A stretch of 64,000 nt of DNA from Thermogemmatispora carboxidivorans (GCF_000702505.1 NZ_JNIM01000001.1:5432327-5496326), one strand, 5' to 3'. Shown: positions 43,982 to 53,184, counted from the stretch's first letter. Numbers and translations: made by a program. Notes: generated by a model from the letters alone, not told the origin.

Positions 43982-44881
43982 CTAGAGGAGAACACGCCGC
44001 TCCATGAGAGCAATGGCGCCACTGGTCAGCCCCCACTTGTCGATGAGCTGCTTGTAGGCCCCATCACTGCGCATGGCGTCAAAGGCCCCCTTGACAGCAT
44101 TGTAGAGAGCCGTATCTCCTTTGCGGAACATAATCCCCTCGGGCGCGGCGTTGACCACGGAGCCACCAACCTCGAACTTCCCAGGATTCTGCTTCAAATA
44201 ATAGTCAGTCACCGGCGAATCCTGATAGGTGGCAACCACACGATGGTTGGCCAGCAGCTGGACGACTTCCGTCTGGTCCTTGAGTACCGTCAGATGGATG
44301 GGAGGCTTGCCAGCCTTGGTGCAGTTCTGCGAGGCCGTCTGCAGATCAGTCTGCTCCACTGTACCAGTCTGAACGCCAACATTCTGGCCACAGAGCTGAT
44401 CAACGCTCGTAATGTGCAGCGGATTGCCTTTCTCGACCAGGAGCGACTCACCGGCATTGAAGTAGGGGATGAAATCAAACTTCTTCTGACGATCAGGATT
44501 GATCGTGACTGCCGAGATCACGAGGTCGAAGCGTCGGGCCGAGAGGTCATCAAAGATAGTGTCGAAGCCGTCAGTCACAACGTGGACCTGCAGCCCCAGG
44601 CGCTTGGCGATCTCCGTGATGAGATCGATATCGAAGCCCTTTGGCTGGTTGGTAGCTGGATCAATGAACTCCTGAGGTGGATAGGTTGTATCGCTACCGA
44701 CCGTGAGGACGCCCGGTGTAATGAGGCCATATTTATTGCTCGCATTGCCCCCGCCGCTCGCGGGCGCTGACGAACCACCGCAGGCGGCCAGAGCCAGGGC
44801 GAAGATGAGCACAATGCCCAGCAAGATCCCACTTCGTAGCACGCGCCGGCTTCCTGCCCTGCGGACTGGAGAGGATACCAT
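43982..44881 (-). CDS. Polar amino-acid ABC importer, substrate-binding lipoprotein
   Basis: This 299-residue extracytoplasmic solute-binding protein is of family 3. An Arg-rich N terminus, hydrophobic core (GILLGIVLIFALAL) and lipobox LAAC near residue 33 mark a lipoprotein. The body shows LTVGSDTTYPPQEF near 57, KGFDIDLITEIAKRLG near 78, RFDLVISAVTINPDRQKKFDF-type segment near 111 and GIMFRKGDTALYNAVKGAFD near 252, the classical PAAT binding-protein motifs. GGAGG lies 8 bp before the ATG. A well-formed promoter is placed directly upstream. Specific ligand unknown. Confidence 0.94.
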   Translation of the reverse strand: MVSSPVRRAGSRRVLRSGILLGIVLIFALALAACGGSSAPASGGGNASNKYGLITPGVLTVGSDTTYPPQEFIDPATNQPKGFDIDLITEIAKRLGLQVHVVTDGFDTIFDDLSARRFDLVISAVTINPDRQKKFDFIPYFNAGESLLVEKGNPLHITSVDQLCGQNVGVQTGTVEQTDLQTASQNCTKAGKPPIHLTVLKDQTEVVQLLANHRVVATYQDSPVTDYYLKQNPGKFEVGGSVVNAAPEGIMFRKGDTALYNAVKGAFDAMRSDGAYKQLIDKWGLTSGAIALMERRVLL

Positions 44882-44933
44882 GCAGACACCTCCTCTAGTT
44901 AACAGAACGACATGGGGTGCAAAGGATATGCGC

Positions 44934-44963
44934 AGTGTAGCATAGCTCGACTGTTATTGACAA
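44934..44963 (-). promoter_or_regulatory. Promoter for the amino-acid importer operon
   Basis: On the minus strand TTGTCA (44963-44958) and TACACT (44939-44934) are spaced by 18 bp. The -10 box is TG-extended (TGCTACACT). It lies 53 bp before the lipoprotein start. Confidence 0.7.
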
Positions 44964-45239
44964 GTTCCCGGCTTCGGTTTGATCGCAGACCTGGACGCCC
45001 GTCGACATAATACAAGGTAGGAGGCAGGGAGCGCTGCACAGGATGCAACCCAAGGTCTGCTTCGAGAAGATGAGTCAACCGCCTTCGCCCGGGGCTTTAC
45101 ACTGGCACTCTCTGCATTGTTATATACGCCCCGCCAGGGAGGATTGTCACCCGCGGCTCATTTGTGCAACGCCAGAAGCACAATCCTTTGACATTGTAAG
45201 AAGGACCGTGTGAAAAATGCTGCTTCCTGGCACTTGTTA

Positions 45240-45248
45240 TGCTACACT
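45240..45248 (+). promoter_or_regulatory. Extended -10 promoter candidate for the debranching-enzyme gene
   Basis: TGCTACACT, identical to the -10 of the divergent importer promoter, lies 95 bp before the start codon. No good -35 is found at 16-18 bp; a TTGACA at 45188-45193 is too far to pair with it. Confidence 0.45.
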
Positions 45249-45342
45249 AAATAAGGGGTGCTGTGAGGCACAACGTACAGGCAGAGCATGACGTCCAGCG
45301 GGGAGAGCCGCCTATCATTGAAGAGGGCCTGGAGGGTCCACG

Positions 45343-47796
45343 ATGCCCATCACATTCGATCGCCGTATCTGCTGTGACCTGAACGAGACCATTTCGCGCG
45401 AGTGGCTGATTACCAACGGGCTGGGAGGTTATGCCGCGGGCACTGTTGCCGGCGTGCTGACGCGCATGCAGCATGGTCTGCTCGTTGTTCCAATCGAGCG
45501 GAAGGCCCCTCCCCAGCTATTGCTGGCGAAGATCGATGAGGAGGCGGTCTTTGATCAGCGCACCTACTATCTCGGGACGAACGAGTACCGCGATGGTACG
45601 CTCAGCCCCTCCGGCTTCGTTCACCTGGAGGCCTTTCATTTAGAGGAGGGTTTTCCTGTCTTTCTCTATCGCATCGGCGGCCTCGATGGGGTGATGTTAG
45701 AGAAACGGATCTGGATGATTCCAGGCCAACACACGACCTGCATCCAGTATCGCCTTTCACGCCATCATGAGCACGAGCATGAGCAGGGCAGCCTCAGGCC
45801 GGAGAGCGAGCAGCGTGCACGAGCGACAACCCCAGCCTCGGGTCTAACCAGCCCGCTCGCCTATCAGCGTACTTATCTTCGCTATCGCGCGTTGGATCAG
45901 CATGTTTTGGAGCTGACCCTGCTGCCATTCTCTGCCTATCGTCCTTTCGACAGCCCCCAGAGCGGCCATAACGACTGGCACTTTCAGGTAGAGGTACATC
46001 ACAGCAGCGAGCAACGGCCAGGAGTCGCTTCGGCCCCCTGGCCAGCCGGCCAACCGCAGCTTCCTCGGGGCGTGACCGGCTGCACCATTCGCGCCACCAG
46101 GGATGCTCAGCCCTACCATCTCTTCATCGTCGGCCATCCCGATAGCCAGCCTCTTTTTATCCCTACAGGGGTATGGTACTGGCACTTTCTGCGGCGGGTT
46201 GACCGCGATGCCGGGCGACCCGCTGTAGACGATCTCTATCTGCCGGGCGTCTTTCGCGCACGCCTCTGGCCAGGAGAGGAGGCAACGCTAACCATTGTGG
46301 CCACGACCGAGGACCCGGCTTTGTTGACGCTGACACCCAGCTATCTGGCCCTGGCCTACCGGCGGAGCGTCGAGCAGCAGCGCGCTCTCCTTCAGCCCCA
46401 GCGCTACTTCGGCGAAGGAGGCGAGACCTCCTATCGCCTGCAGGTCTTACCCCTGACAGGCACCACGAATCCTCAGCGCGAGGGCGAGGAGTTTCTGCAC
46501 TTGCTTGTACAGGCAGGGGACCGCTTCCTGATTCGTCAGCGACCCGCTCGCCTGGCCAGCTTAGGCCAGGAACCTTACGCCAGGCCACTGGCGGGGCAGG
46601 AGGCAGAGCGCTTCTCGATCCTGTCCACGTTCTATGGACTGGAAGAGTATACACGCGATGCCCTGATTGCTCTGCCCGGGCTGATGCTGGCCACCGGACG
46701 CTTCGAGGAGTGCCGTCGCTTGCTCCGCGGGCTGGCGCGCACCTTTAAACAGGGCCTGCTGCCCGACCGTCTACCCTACGCCGGCCACAGCCTCAGCGAG
46801 GCGGACTATCGCAATGCGGATGGCACACTCTGGTATCTCTACGCCCTCGACCACTATTTCCGCTATAGCGGCGACGAAGAGCTGATCGCCGGGCTTTACC
46901 CACGCCTGGCCGAAAGCCTGCTCTGGTACCTGGAGGGAACCCTGCACGGGATTCAGGTTGATCCACACGACGGCCTGTTGCAAAGCACCAGCCCCCATCA
47001 GGCCCTGACCTGGATGAACGCTTACGCCAATGGCGGCCCGGTCACGCCTCGCAGCGGCAAGCCGGTCGAGATCAATGCCCTGTGGTATCATGCCCTGGCA
47101 CTGATGGAAGAGTGGTCGACCCTGGTCCGTGGACGCGGCGGGAATACCTATCTGAGTGGGCGCATCCAGGAGCTGCGCCAGCGCTGCGAAGAGGGGTTCC
47201 AGCGCTTCTGGTACGCCGCGGGCCACTATCTTTACGATGTGCTCGATGGACCCGCCGGCCATGATCCCAGCCTGCGCCCTAATCAACTGCTGGCCATTTC
47301 TTTGCGCCATACAGCACTCGCTCCAGCCTACCGCCTTGAGGTGCTAGAGCAGGTCACGCGCCACCTTTTGACCCCCTATGGCTTGCGCACCCTGGCCCCC
47401 CACGATCCTGCTTATCGCGGACGGCTGGGCCATAACAGCGAAGAACAAGGCCAGGCCCTCCACCAGGGCAGCGTCTGGACATGGCTGATCGGCCCTTACA
47501 TTGAGGCGCTCTTAAAGCTCGATGGCCGCAACAGCAGAGAAGAACGCGACCACGGCCATGCTACTCCCCTGGGACAGGAGTATATCTGGCGCCAGGGCTT
47601 ACGCGCCCTGGAGCCGTTTCTTCGAGAGCTGGCCCAGCATACACTCGGCATGATCGGCGGCGTCTTCGATGGCGACCCTCCCCACCATGCCGGCTATCAG
47701 GCAGCCAGCGCCAGCGGCGTCGCCGAGCTGCTGCGAATCTATAGCTATTTGGCCCAGGCTGGAACCGGTCACCTGGTTCCCGCTCTCTCGGTGTAA
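45343..47796 (+). CDS. Glycogen debranching enzyme (GH133-type amylo-alpha-1,6-glucosidase)
   Basis: The 817-residue protein matches the bacterial/archaeal-type debranching enzymes that hydrolyse alpha-1,6 branch points of glycogen. The N-terminal domain begins REWLITNGLGGYAAGTV near residue 24 and MQHGLLVVPI near 43. The C-terminal (alpha/alpha)6 barrel has NADGTLWYLYALDHYFRY near 497, GKPVEINALWYHAL near 568 with its probable catalytic acid region, LRPNQLLAIS near 643 and HQGSVWTWLIGPYIEALL near 708. An insertion of ~35 polar residues near 150 is unusual. Start ATG follows GGAGGG. It is the last gene before the origin-like region and is transcribed toward it. Implies glycogen storage or turnover. 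Confidence 0.92.
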   Translation: MPITFDRRICCDLNETISREWLITNGLGGYAAGTVAGVLTRMQHGLLVVPIERKAPPQLLLAKIDEEAVFDQRTYYLGTNEYRDGTLSPSGFVHLEAFHLEEGFPVFLYRIGGLDGVMLEKRIWMIPGQHTTCIQYRLSRHHEHEHEQGSLRPESEQRARATTPASGLTSPLAYQRTYLRYRALDQHVLELTLLPFSAYRPFDSPQSGHNDWHFQVEVHHSSEQRPGVASAPWPAGQPQLPRGVTGCTIRATRDAQPYHLFIVGHPDSQPLFIPTGVWYWHFLRRVDRDAGRPAVDDLYLPGVFRARLWPGEEATLTIVATTEDPALLTLTPSYLALAYRRSVEQQRALLQPQRYFGEGGETSYRLQVLPLTGTTNPQREGEEFLHLLVQAGDRFLIRQRPARLASLGQEPYARPLAGQEAERFSILSTFYGLEEYTRDALIALPGLMLATGRFEECRRLLRGLARTFKQGLLPDRLPYAGHSLSEADYRNADGTLWYLYALDHYFRYSGDEELIAGLYPRLAESLLWYLEGTLHGIQVDPHDGLLQSTSPHQALTWMNAYANGGPVTPRSGKPVEINALWYHALALMEEWSTLVRGRGGNTYLSGRIQELRQRCEEGFQRFWYAAGHYLYDVLDGPAGHDPSLRPNQLLAISLRHTALAPAYRLEVLEQVTRHLLTPYGLRTLAPHDPAYRGRLGHNSEEQGQALHQGSVWTWLIGPYIEALLKLDGRNSREERDHGHATPLGQEYIWRQGLRALEPFLRELAQHTLGMIGGVFDGDPPHHAGYQAASASGVAELLRIYSYLAQAGTGHLVPALSV

Positions 47797-47984
47797 GAGT
47801 AGCGTTTCACCAGCGTTCTACCATTTTCACAGTTCCCTGCAGATAGTTTTATACACACTCCAGGCAGGTTATCCACAGGCAATGTGGATAACCTGTCGAT
47901 ACAGTTTTCTCACTCCGCTCACTTTTCCACACAAGCTGGCGGCATTTCCGAGTTATCCACAGGTTTTGTGGATAAGTTTTCCAC

Positions 47985-48086
47985 AACGGTCATCCTGACC
48001 TGTTGTGTCAGGACATCCTTCTCTCCAGTTTTCCACCGATTCTGTGGAGAAGTTTTCCACAGTATCCACACAAGCTGGCTGTGTTC
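47985..48086. repeat. Origin-region direct repeat, copy A (102 bp)
   Basis: The copy starts AACGGTCATCC and ends GGCTGTGTTC, and is identical to copy B over its length by eye. It contains CCTGAC/GTCAGG inverted arms and several TTTTCCAC variants of the DnaA box. A pair of inverted DnaA boxes (47953-47975) lies immediately before it. Confidence 0.9.
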
Positions 48087-48232
48087 CAGAGTTTTCCACA
48101 GAATCGGTGGATAAGTTTTCCACAAGTTATCCACAGCCTCTCATAAAATGTCTAGTTGGACGTCATACGTCTGACATATTCGGACAAGAGGACAGGCACT
48201 TATCCACAAAAACTGTGGATAACTATGCAACT

Positions 48233-48334
48233 AACGGTCATCCTGACCTGTTGTGTCAGGACATCCTTCTCTCCAGTTTTCCACCGATTCTGTGGAGAAG
48301 TTTTCCACAGTATCCACACAAGCTGGCTGTGTTC
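48233..48334. repeat. Origin-region direct repeat, copy B (102 bp)
   Basis: Second copy of the 102-bp element, in the same orientation, 146 bp after copy A ends. It is preceded by the inverted box pair 48200-48222. It diverges from copy A only beyond GTGTTC. Confidence 0.9.
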
Positions 48335-48542
48335 GTTAAAGCCATTTATCGCCTGCTTGCTAGCCAAAGGAGGGTCGAAGAACCCTCTCCCGACCTCGCT
48401 GGCGCGCCAGGCGGACTCATGCTTCACTTTTCCACTTTTAAAGCAGAGATATCCACAGCAATGGTGGATACGCTCAAGGGAACTGTGGATAAATAGCAGC
48501 AGCTCTTACTTTATCCACAACTTTTGTGGATAACTTATCCAC

Positions 48543-48628
48543 AACGGTCATCCTGACCTGTTGTGTCAGGACATCCTTCTCTCTAGTTTTCCACCGATTC
48601 TGTGGAGAAGTTTTCCACAGTATCCACA
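48543..48628. repeat. Origin-region direct repeat, copy C (86 bp)
   Basis: Third, shorter copy in the same orientation, one base different (CTCTCT for CTCTCC) from A and B; it stops after GTATCCACA. The inverted box pair 48511-48533 and an extra box at 48535 precede it. Confidence 0.9.
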
Positions 48629-48872
48629 GAGCTGTCGCCGACCATTGGACTTCTCCACGGGGCCTGTGGAAAAGTTATCCACAGGCCCTGGGCGATCTCC
48701 CTCTCCATCCACAGCCTGCTTGCCACTTATCCCCAAGTTTTCCACCGCTTTTGCACAGAGCGAGCGGCGTTTCTCAGCGAAATAACACTCCTGTCAAGTT
48801 GTTCGTCGAGCCGCTTCCAGAGCCATTTCAGCTAGCGAGATCGTTTGGCGGATCGGCCCCAGCTGGCCGGGG

Positions 48873-48972
48873 TTATCCACATTTCCACAGGCCCTATTAC
48901 TACTGCTATCCATATCCATCTCTTAATGATAGATGGATATAACAGTAGTAGGGGCTGTGGAAATGTGGATAA
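48873..48972. repeat. 100-bp palindrome with a DnaA box at each end
   Basis: The left arm begins TTATCCACATTTCCACAG (48873) and the right arm ends with its reverse complement (48955-48972). Inner arms TACTACTG/CAGTAGTA and ATCCATCT/AGATGGAT pair around the centre CTTAATGAT. Small differences (GCCCTATTA vs CCCCTA; CTATCCAT vs TTAT) break perfect symmetry. Confidence 0.9.
48894..48951. promoter_or_regulatory. Mirror-image DnaA-trio elements and unwinding region
   Basis: On the plus strand TTTCCACAGGCC is followed by triplets CTA-TTA-CTA-CTG-CTA (48894-48908). On the minus strand TTTCCACAGCCC is followed by CTA-CTA-CTG-TTA (48951-48940). This order (DnaA box, GC-rich spacer, trios, AT-rich DNA) is the basal unwinding system known from Bacillus subtilis oriC. 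The AT-rich core 48909-48940 would be the unwinding site. Confidence 0.7.
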
Positions 48973-49492
48973 CTGCCACCGGGCCTGGGACTTTTTCCGG
49001 CCAGGGCGCAGCGAAGCGTTGCATTTCTGCAACGCGGCTGATGCTGACCGCAGGGACTGGCCAGAGGAGGTGACAAAGCTCTGAGAAGGGCGAGCTGCGG
49101 CGCTCTTTCTGGTCGAGGGAGGGCCTGGTCAGCGTTGTGGTCTAGCTCGTGGTTGGCGACACTGGGACCTGGGCGAATCTTGTCCCCGTCAGTGCGACTT
49201 TCCTGGCAGTAGCTCGTTATATCTCTAGGGATGGCGGAGAGAGGACAGACCTGACCAGCTGATGGCTCTGGCTGGCGCTTGCCCGGCCAGGGTCGTGGCC
49301 GCGAGGACAGAGGTGGCCACGTGCTTCCCTTCCTCAGTGCGGTCTCTTCCGGCGAGACTCGCTCGTTTCCCTCGAGCAAAAAGCACAGTGACAGGCCAGG
49401 TGGGGGATGGCATCGTCTGTCTGACCGGCGTCCTCTACTGAAGAAACGCTGAACACAACGGCAGCAATGTCGTCGCTGGCTGAGGGCGGCCA
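48973..49492. other. Leader region between the origin and dnaG
   Basis: 520 bp without a supported gene. A perfect hairpin GCGTTGCA-TTTC-TGCAACGC lies at 49016-49035. The region presumably contains the dnaG promoter, but no clear -35/-10 pair is visible in this GC-rich stretch. Confidence 0.45.
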
Positions 49493-51652
49493 ATGTCTTC
49501 AATCGTTGAAACTATCAAAGCGCGCCTCGACCTGGTAGATGAAGTTGGCCAGGTTGTGAAGCTCCAGAAAACGGGCCGGGCCTTCAAGGCCATTTGTCCT
49601 TTTCACAATGAGCGCACACCTTCCTTCTATGTCTTTCCAGAGTCGCAGCACTGGCACTGTTTTGGCTGCCACGAGAGCGGCGATATTTTCACCTTTGTGC
49701 AAAAGACCCAGGGGCTCGATTTTCCAGAGGCCCTGCGCTACCTGGCGGAGAAAGCAGGCGTCTCTCTTGATGAGCAGCCTGGCTACGATGCGGCCCAGCA
49801 GCGGGAGCTGGCGGTCCAGCGCGAGCGGCTGCGTCAGCTTAACGAGGATGCTCAGCTCTGGTTTCATCAGGCCCTTCTACGTTTGCGCGAAGCAGCCCCG
49901 GCGCGGGCCTATCTTCAGAGTCGTGGTCTTACGGCAGAAACCGTTATTGCCTTTGGCCTGGGGTACGCTCCCGACAGCCGCGATGGTCTCTGTCGTTACC
50001 TGCTCGCGCAGGGCTATAGCGAGCAGGAGCTGGTCAGTGCCGGCCTGGCTCGTGAGCCGGAAGATGGGCAGGGTCTTTATGATTACTTCAGGAATCGCAT
50101 TATCTTTCCCATTCGGGATCTGCGGGGCCAGGTGCTCGGCTTCGGTGGGCGGGCGTTGGGTGAAGGCCAGCCCAAGTACCTGAACACACCCCAGACACCG
50201 CTCTTTGAGAAGAACAGCGTGCTCTATGCGCTTGACCGTGCCAAAGAGGCGATCAAGCAGGCCAATCAGGTGATCATTGTCGAGGGCTATATCGACGCTA
50301 TCATGGCGCACCAGTACGGCACGCGGCAGACCGTTGCCTGCATTGGTAGCGCGATCACCGAAAAACATATCCAGCAGATCAAAAAGCTGGCGCGGCGTAT
50401 TACCCTGGCCTTAGATCCCGATGCCGCCGGCATGGCCGCGACGGAGCACGGCATTCAAGAGGCGCTCCGCTCGCTAGAGCGAACGATCGTTCCGGTCCCG
50501 CTGCCGGCGCCGCCCCAGGAACGCCGTGGTCAGGGGAGCGGCGCCAGGGCCATTATCCGCCTGGAAGAAGAGGTAGATGCTCAGATCGATGTGCTCGTGC
50601 TGCCCACAGGCCAGGACCCCGATGAGGTGATCCGCCAGAACCCGGCTCGGTGGGAGGAGGCTCTTGCTCATCCGTTACCTTTGGTCGATTATTACTTTGT
50701 AGCCAAGACAATGGACCTGGATCTGCGTCAACCGAGAGATCAGGCGTTGGCGGCGCGGCGCCTGCTTCCCATCATCGCGATGATCAGCGATCGCGTCAAA
50801 CGCGATGCCTATGTACGGAAGCTAGCAAGGATGATCCATGTCGATGAGCAGAGCCTGTATAATGAATTGCAGCGTAGCCTGCGCGGCAGACACCAGAGTG
50901 TGGCCGAGATCGTTGTGCCCACCGAGTCTGGTGGTAGGAGGGAGGTGGAAGGCGGCAGAAGAGGAAGAGGACGGCAGCGCCAGTCACCGCAGGCTCCGCC
51001 GGCTTCGCTCCGCTCTCTGCCCACGCTGGCCCAGACTGGTCTAAGCCCCAGCGGGAAACCCGGAACCGGAACAGAGACGCTGTCCCAGGCCTCGCCCGCT
51101 GAGGTGGAGGAAGCCAGAGTGGGTGGCACGGGAACCCAGGTGAACCTTGGCCCCGGCGGCCAAGGTTTGGCGCTTGACAGAGGGAGCCTGGATAGAGTAG
51201 AATGGGAAGACTACCTGATAGGGCTACTCCTCCAACATCCTGGTTTAAGTCAACATGTTTGTGGTATAATAAACGATGGTGACTTTATCGGGACGGACAC
51301 GCGGGAGTTGTACCACTTTCTCAACTCTCTTTATCAACGTGGCTCTTCCTCTTTCCATCAACCCTTAGAGCAGCTGTTACCTTCCGCGTTGCTGGAAACG
51401 GCAGCCCGAGCGCAAAGGCGCGTCGAGGCGGCGTCTCCGCTCGATGGAGCAGGACTGATCAAAGCGGCCACCCAATGTGCAACCCGCTTAAAGCGCATGC
51501 GGCTGATGCAGCTCAACACGGAGCTGCGCTATTTGATCCAGGAGGCCCGGGAAGCCGGAGACCTGGCTGCAGTGCACGAGCTGGAGCGTCAGCTGCAGGA
51601 AATCCACCGGCAGATCCGCGAGATTCACTTGAAGACGAATCTGCAGGGATGA
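49493..51652 (+). CDS. dnaG: DNA primase (DnaG)
   Basis: DnaG makes RNA primers at the replication fork. The 719-residue protein has the CHC2 zinc finger (C35, H38, C56, C59: CPFHNERTPSF and HWHCFGC), the catalytic core with YFRNRIIFPIRD near 198, and the TOPRIM domain VIIVEGYIDAIMAHQYG near 260 with ALDPDAAGM near 305. A Gly/Arg/Pro-rich insert of ~90 residues (about 470-560) separates it from the C-terminal helicase-binding domain, which is longer than in most primases. It starts 520 bp after the origin-like array and is followed by rpoD, the common dnaG-rpoD arrangement. Start ATG is supported by the family N terminus. Confidence 0.96.
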   Translation: MSSIVETIKARLDLVDEVGQVVKLQKTGRAFKAICPFHNERTPSFYVFPESQHWHCFGCHESGDIFTFVQKTQGLDFPEALRYLAEKAGVSLDEQPGYDAAQQRELAVQRERLRQLNEDAQLWFHQALLRLREAAPARAYLQSRGLTAETVIAFGLGYAPDSRDGLCRYLLAQGYSEQELVSAGLAREPEDGQGLYDYFRNRIIFPIRDLRGQVLGFGGRALGEGQPKYLNTPQTPLFEKNSVLYALDRAKEAIKQANQVIIVEGYIDAIMAHQYGTRQTVACIGSAITEKHIQQIKKLARRITLALDPDAAGMAATEHGIQEALRSLERTIVPVPLPAPPQERRGQGSGARAIIRLEEEVDAQIDVLVLPTGQDPDEVIRQNPARWEEALAHPLPLVDYYFVAKTMDLDLRQPRDQALAARRLLPIIAMISDRVKRDAYVRKLARMIHVDEQSLYNELQRSLRGRHQSVAEIVVPTESGGRREVEGGRRGRGRQRQSPQAPPASLRSLPTLAQTGLSPSGKPGTGTETLSQASPAEVEEARVGGTGTQVNLGPGGQGLALDRGSLDRVEWEDYLIGLLLQHPGLSQHVCGIINDGDFIGTDTRELYHFLNSLYQRGSSSFHQPLEQLLPSALLETAARAQRRVEAASPLDGAGLIKAATQCATRLKRMRLMQLNTELRYLIQEAREAGDLAAVHELERQLQEIHRQIREIHLKTNLQG

Positions 51653-51829
51653 AAATCCTCAAGCCCAGATGTCCTATGGGTGATGCGGAATAGCCTGGGT
51701 GGGGGAGGTGGGTGGGGGCGATGATCAGCATTGCATAGCGCTATTATCTTACTCTTTATTTTCAGAGAGCAGGGTCAGTCTCCTTATTCGTTATTCATTG
51801 CGGACCCGTTTTCTGAAGGGGGAGCCAGA

Positions 51830-53083
51830 ATGGTGAATCAGAAGCAGGATGTCATGACGAGATCGCGGAATGAAGAGGTGCATACTGAACAATTGAGCGA
51901 TGTATATGAGCCTTTCGAGGCAGAGATGCTGCTCGAAGACTCGCACCGTGTTTTTGACGATATCGATTCACTAGGTCTGCGTGCTACCACCGCTGGCAGC
52001 CTTGTCACGGCTGCCGATGACGGTGAGTCATATGACCTGTTCTCCAAGTTACAGGACGAAGAAACCATGGATGCCCTGGATACCAAGGAGCCACCGGCAG
52101 ACTGGGAACCTGGACCGGAGGACGAGGTCGACGTCGAGGCGATGACCGGAGCCAAGTGGGATGATCTTCAGGACGGCCTCGGAATCGTTGTCGCCGACCT
52201 CGAAAATAGCCTTGACGATCCGGTGCGCATGTACTTGCGCGAGATCGGTCGGGTTCCTCTGCTGACCGCTGAGGAGGAGGTCCGCCTGGCGCGGCTGATG
52301 GAGCGGGGCAAGGCTGAGGCTGCCAAGCCTAACCCGAATCGGCGCATTATCGAGGAGGGGGAGGAGGCTCAGCGGCGCCTGACTGAGGCTAATCTGCGCC
52401 TGGTGGTGAGCGTTGCCAAAAAGTACATTGGCCGGGGCATGAGCCTGCTGGACCTGATCCAGGAGGGCAATATTGGCCTGATTCGTGCCGTCGAAAAGTT
52501 CGACTACACCAAGGGCTACAAGTTCAGTACTTACGCCACCTGGTGGATTCGCCAGGCCATTACCCGCGCTATCGCCGATCAGGCACGCACGATCCGTATT
52601 CCGGTTCACATGGTCGAGACCATTAACCGGCTGATCCGCATTAGTCGCCGCCTCTTGCAGGATCTCGGGCGTGAGCCAACCTCGGAGGAAATCGCCGAGC
52701 AGATGGATATCAGCCCTGAGAAGGTGCGCGAGATCATCAAGGTCAGTCAGGAGCCAGTGAGCCTGGAGACGCCGATCGGCGAGGAGGAAGATAGTCACCT
52801 GGGTGACTTTATCGAGGATCATACGGCCCTTGCTCCCGCTGATGCGGCCAGCCATCAGCTCCTGAAGGAGCAGGTTGAGGATGTGCTTGCCAGCCTGACC
52901 GAGCGCGAGCGAAAGGTGCTCCAGCTGCGCTTTGGTCTCGATGACGGTCGGAGCCGTACGCTCGAAGAGGTTGGCAAGGAGTTTCATGTGACGCGCGAGC
53001 GCATCCGTCAGATCGAGGCGAAGGCTCTGCGCAAGCTGCGCCATCCCAGCCGCAGCCGTAAGCTCAAGGATTACCTCGATTAA
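51830..53083 (+). CDS. rpoD: Primary RNA polymerase sigma factor (RpoD/SigA)
   Basis: This is a 417-residue sigma-70 family protein. Region 1.2 appears as [21 protein letters not shown] near residue 125. Regions 2.1-2.4 include [24 protein letters not shown] and [14 protein letters not shown] near 188-245. Region 3 has [14 protein letters not shown], and region 4.2 ends [20 protein letters not shown]. The acidic N-terminal ~110 residues fit region 1.1-like sequence. The ATG at 51830 has AGGGGGAG upstream; an earlier in-frame ATG would add 33 hydrophobic residues without a good ribosome site. It directs transcription from -35/-10 promoters such as those listed here. Follows dnaG by 177 bp. Confidence 0.96.
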   Translation: MVNQKQDVMTRSRNEEVHTEQLSDVYEPFEAEMLLEDSHRVFDDIDSLGLRATTAGSLVTAADDGESYDLFSKLQDEETMDALDTKEPPADWEPGPEDEVDVEAMTGAKWDDLQDGLGIVVADLENSLDDPVRMYLREIGRVPLLTAEEEVRLARLMERGKAEAAKPNPNRRIIEEGEEAQRRLTEANLRLVVSVAKKYIGRGMSLLDLIQEGNIGLIRAVEKFDYTKGYKFSTYATWWIRQAITRAIADQARTIRIPVHMVETINRLIRISRRLLQDLGREPTSEEIAEQMDISPEKVREIIKVSQEPVSLETPIGEEEDSHLGDFIEDHTALAPADAASHQLLKEQVEDVLASLTERERKVLQLRFGLDDGRSRTLEEVGKEFHVTRERIRQIEAKALRKLRHPSRSRKLKDYLD

Positions 53084-53103
53084 CCTGTTCCCAAGGTAGC
53101 TAT

Positions 53104-53133
53104 GGGGCGCGTTAAACGCGCCCCTACTTTTTT
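53104..53133 (+). terminator. Rho-independent terminator after rpoD
   Basis: GGGGCGCG (53104-53111) pairs with CGCGCCCC (53117-53124) around TTAAA, followed by TACTTTTTT. It is a textbook intrinsic terminator 21 bp after the rpoD stop. Confidence 0.93.
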
Positions 53134-53184
53134 GTTTGGTGTGGCTGGGCCGGGCTGGTCGGGCTCTGTTCCTGTCCTGGGGCC

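Larger units (their letters stand above)
47849..48972. other. Probable chromosomal replication origin (oriC)
   Basis: Over ~1.1 kb without genes there are 14 perfect DnaA boxes TTATCCACA. Plus-strand copies start at 47869, 47953, 48127, 48200, 48511, 48535, 48675 and 48873. Minus-strand copies (TGTGGATAA) start at 47883, 47967, 48214, 48484, 48525 and 48964. TTATACACA (47849) and many TTTTCCACA variants add to them. Four box pairs face each other across exactly 5 bp. Three ~102-bp repeats and a palindrome with DnaA-trio-like triplets lie within. It ends ~520 bp before dnaG. No dnaA, dnaN or parAB is in the window, so the position is unusual; a DnaA-titrating site is the alternative. Confidence 0.8.

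Noticed and set aside
47985-48628. Possible CRISPR array
   Set aside because: The repeats are 86-102 bp with start-to-start spacing of 248 and 310 bp, contain DnaA boxes, and no cas gene is near.
47669-48942. Several overlapping open frames on both strands in the origin region
   Set aside because: Their sequences are translations of DnaA boxes and the 102-bp repeat (repeated VDKFST/FPPILWRSFPQ-like strings), with no ribosome sites or family similarity.
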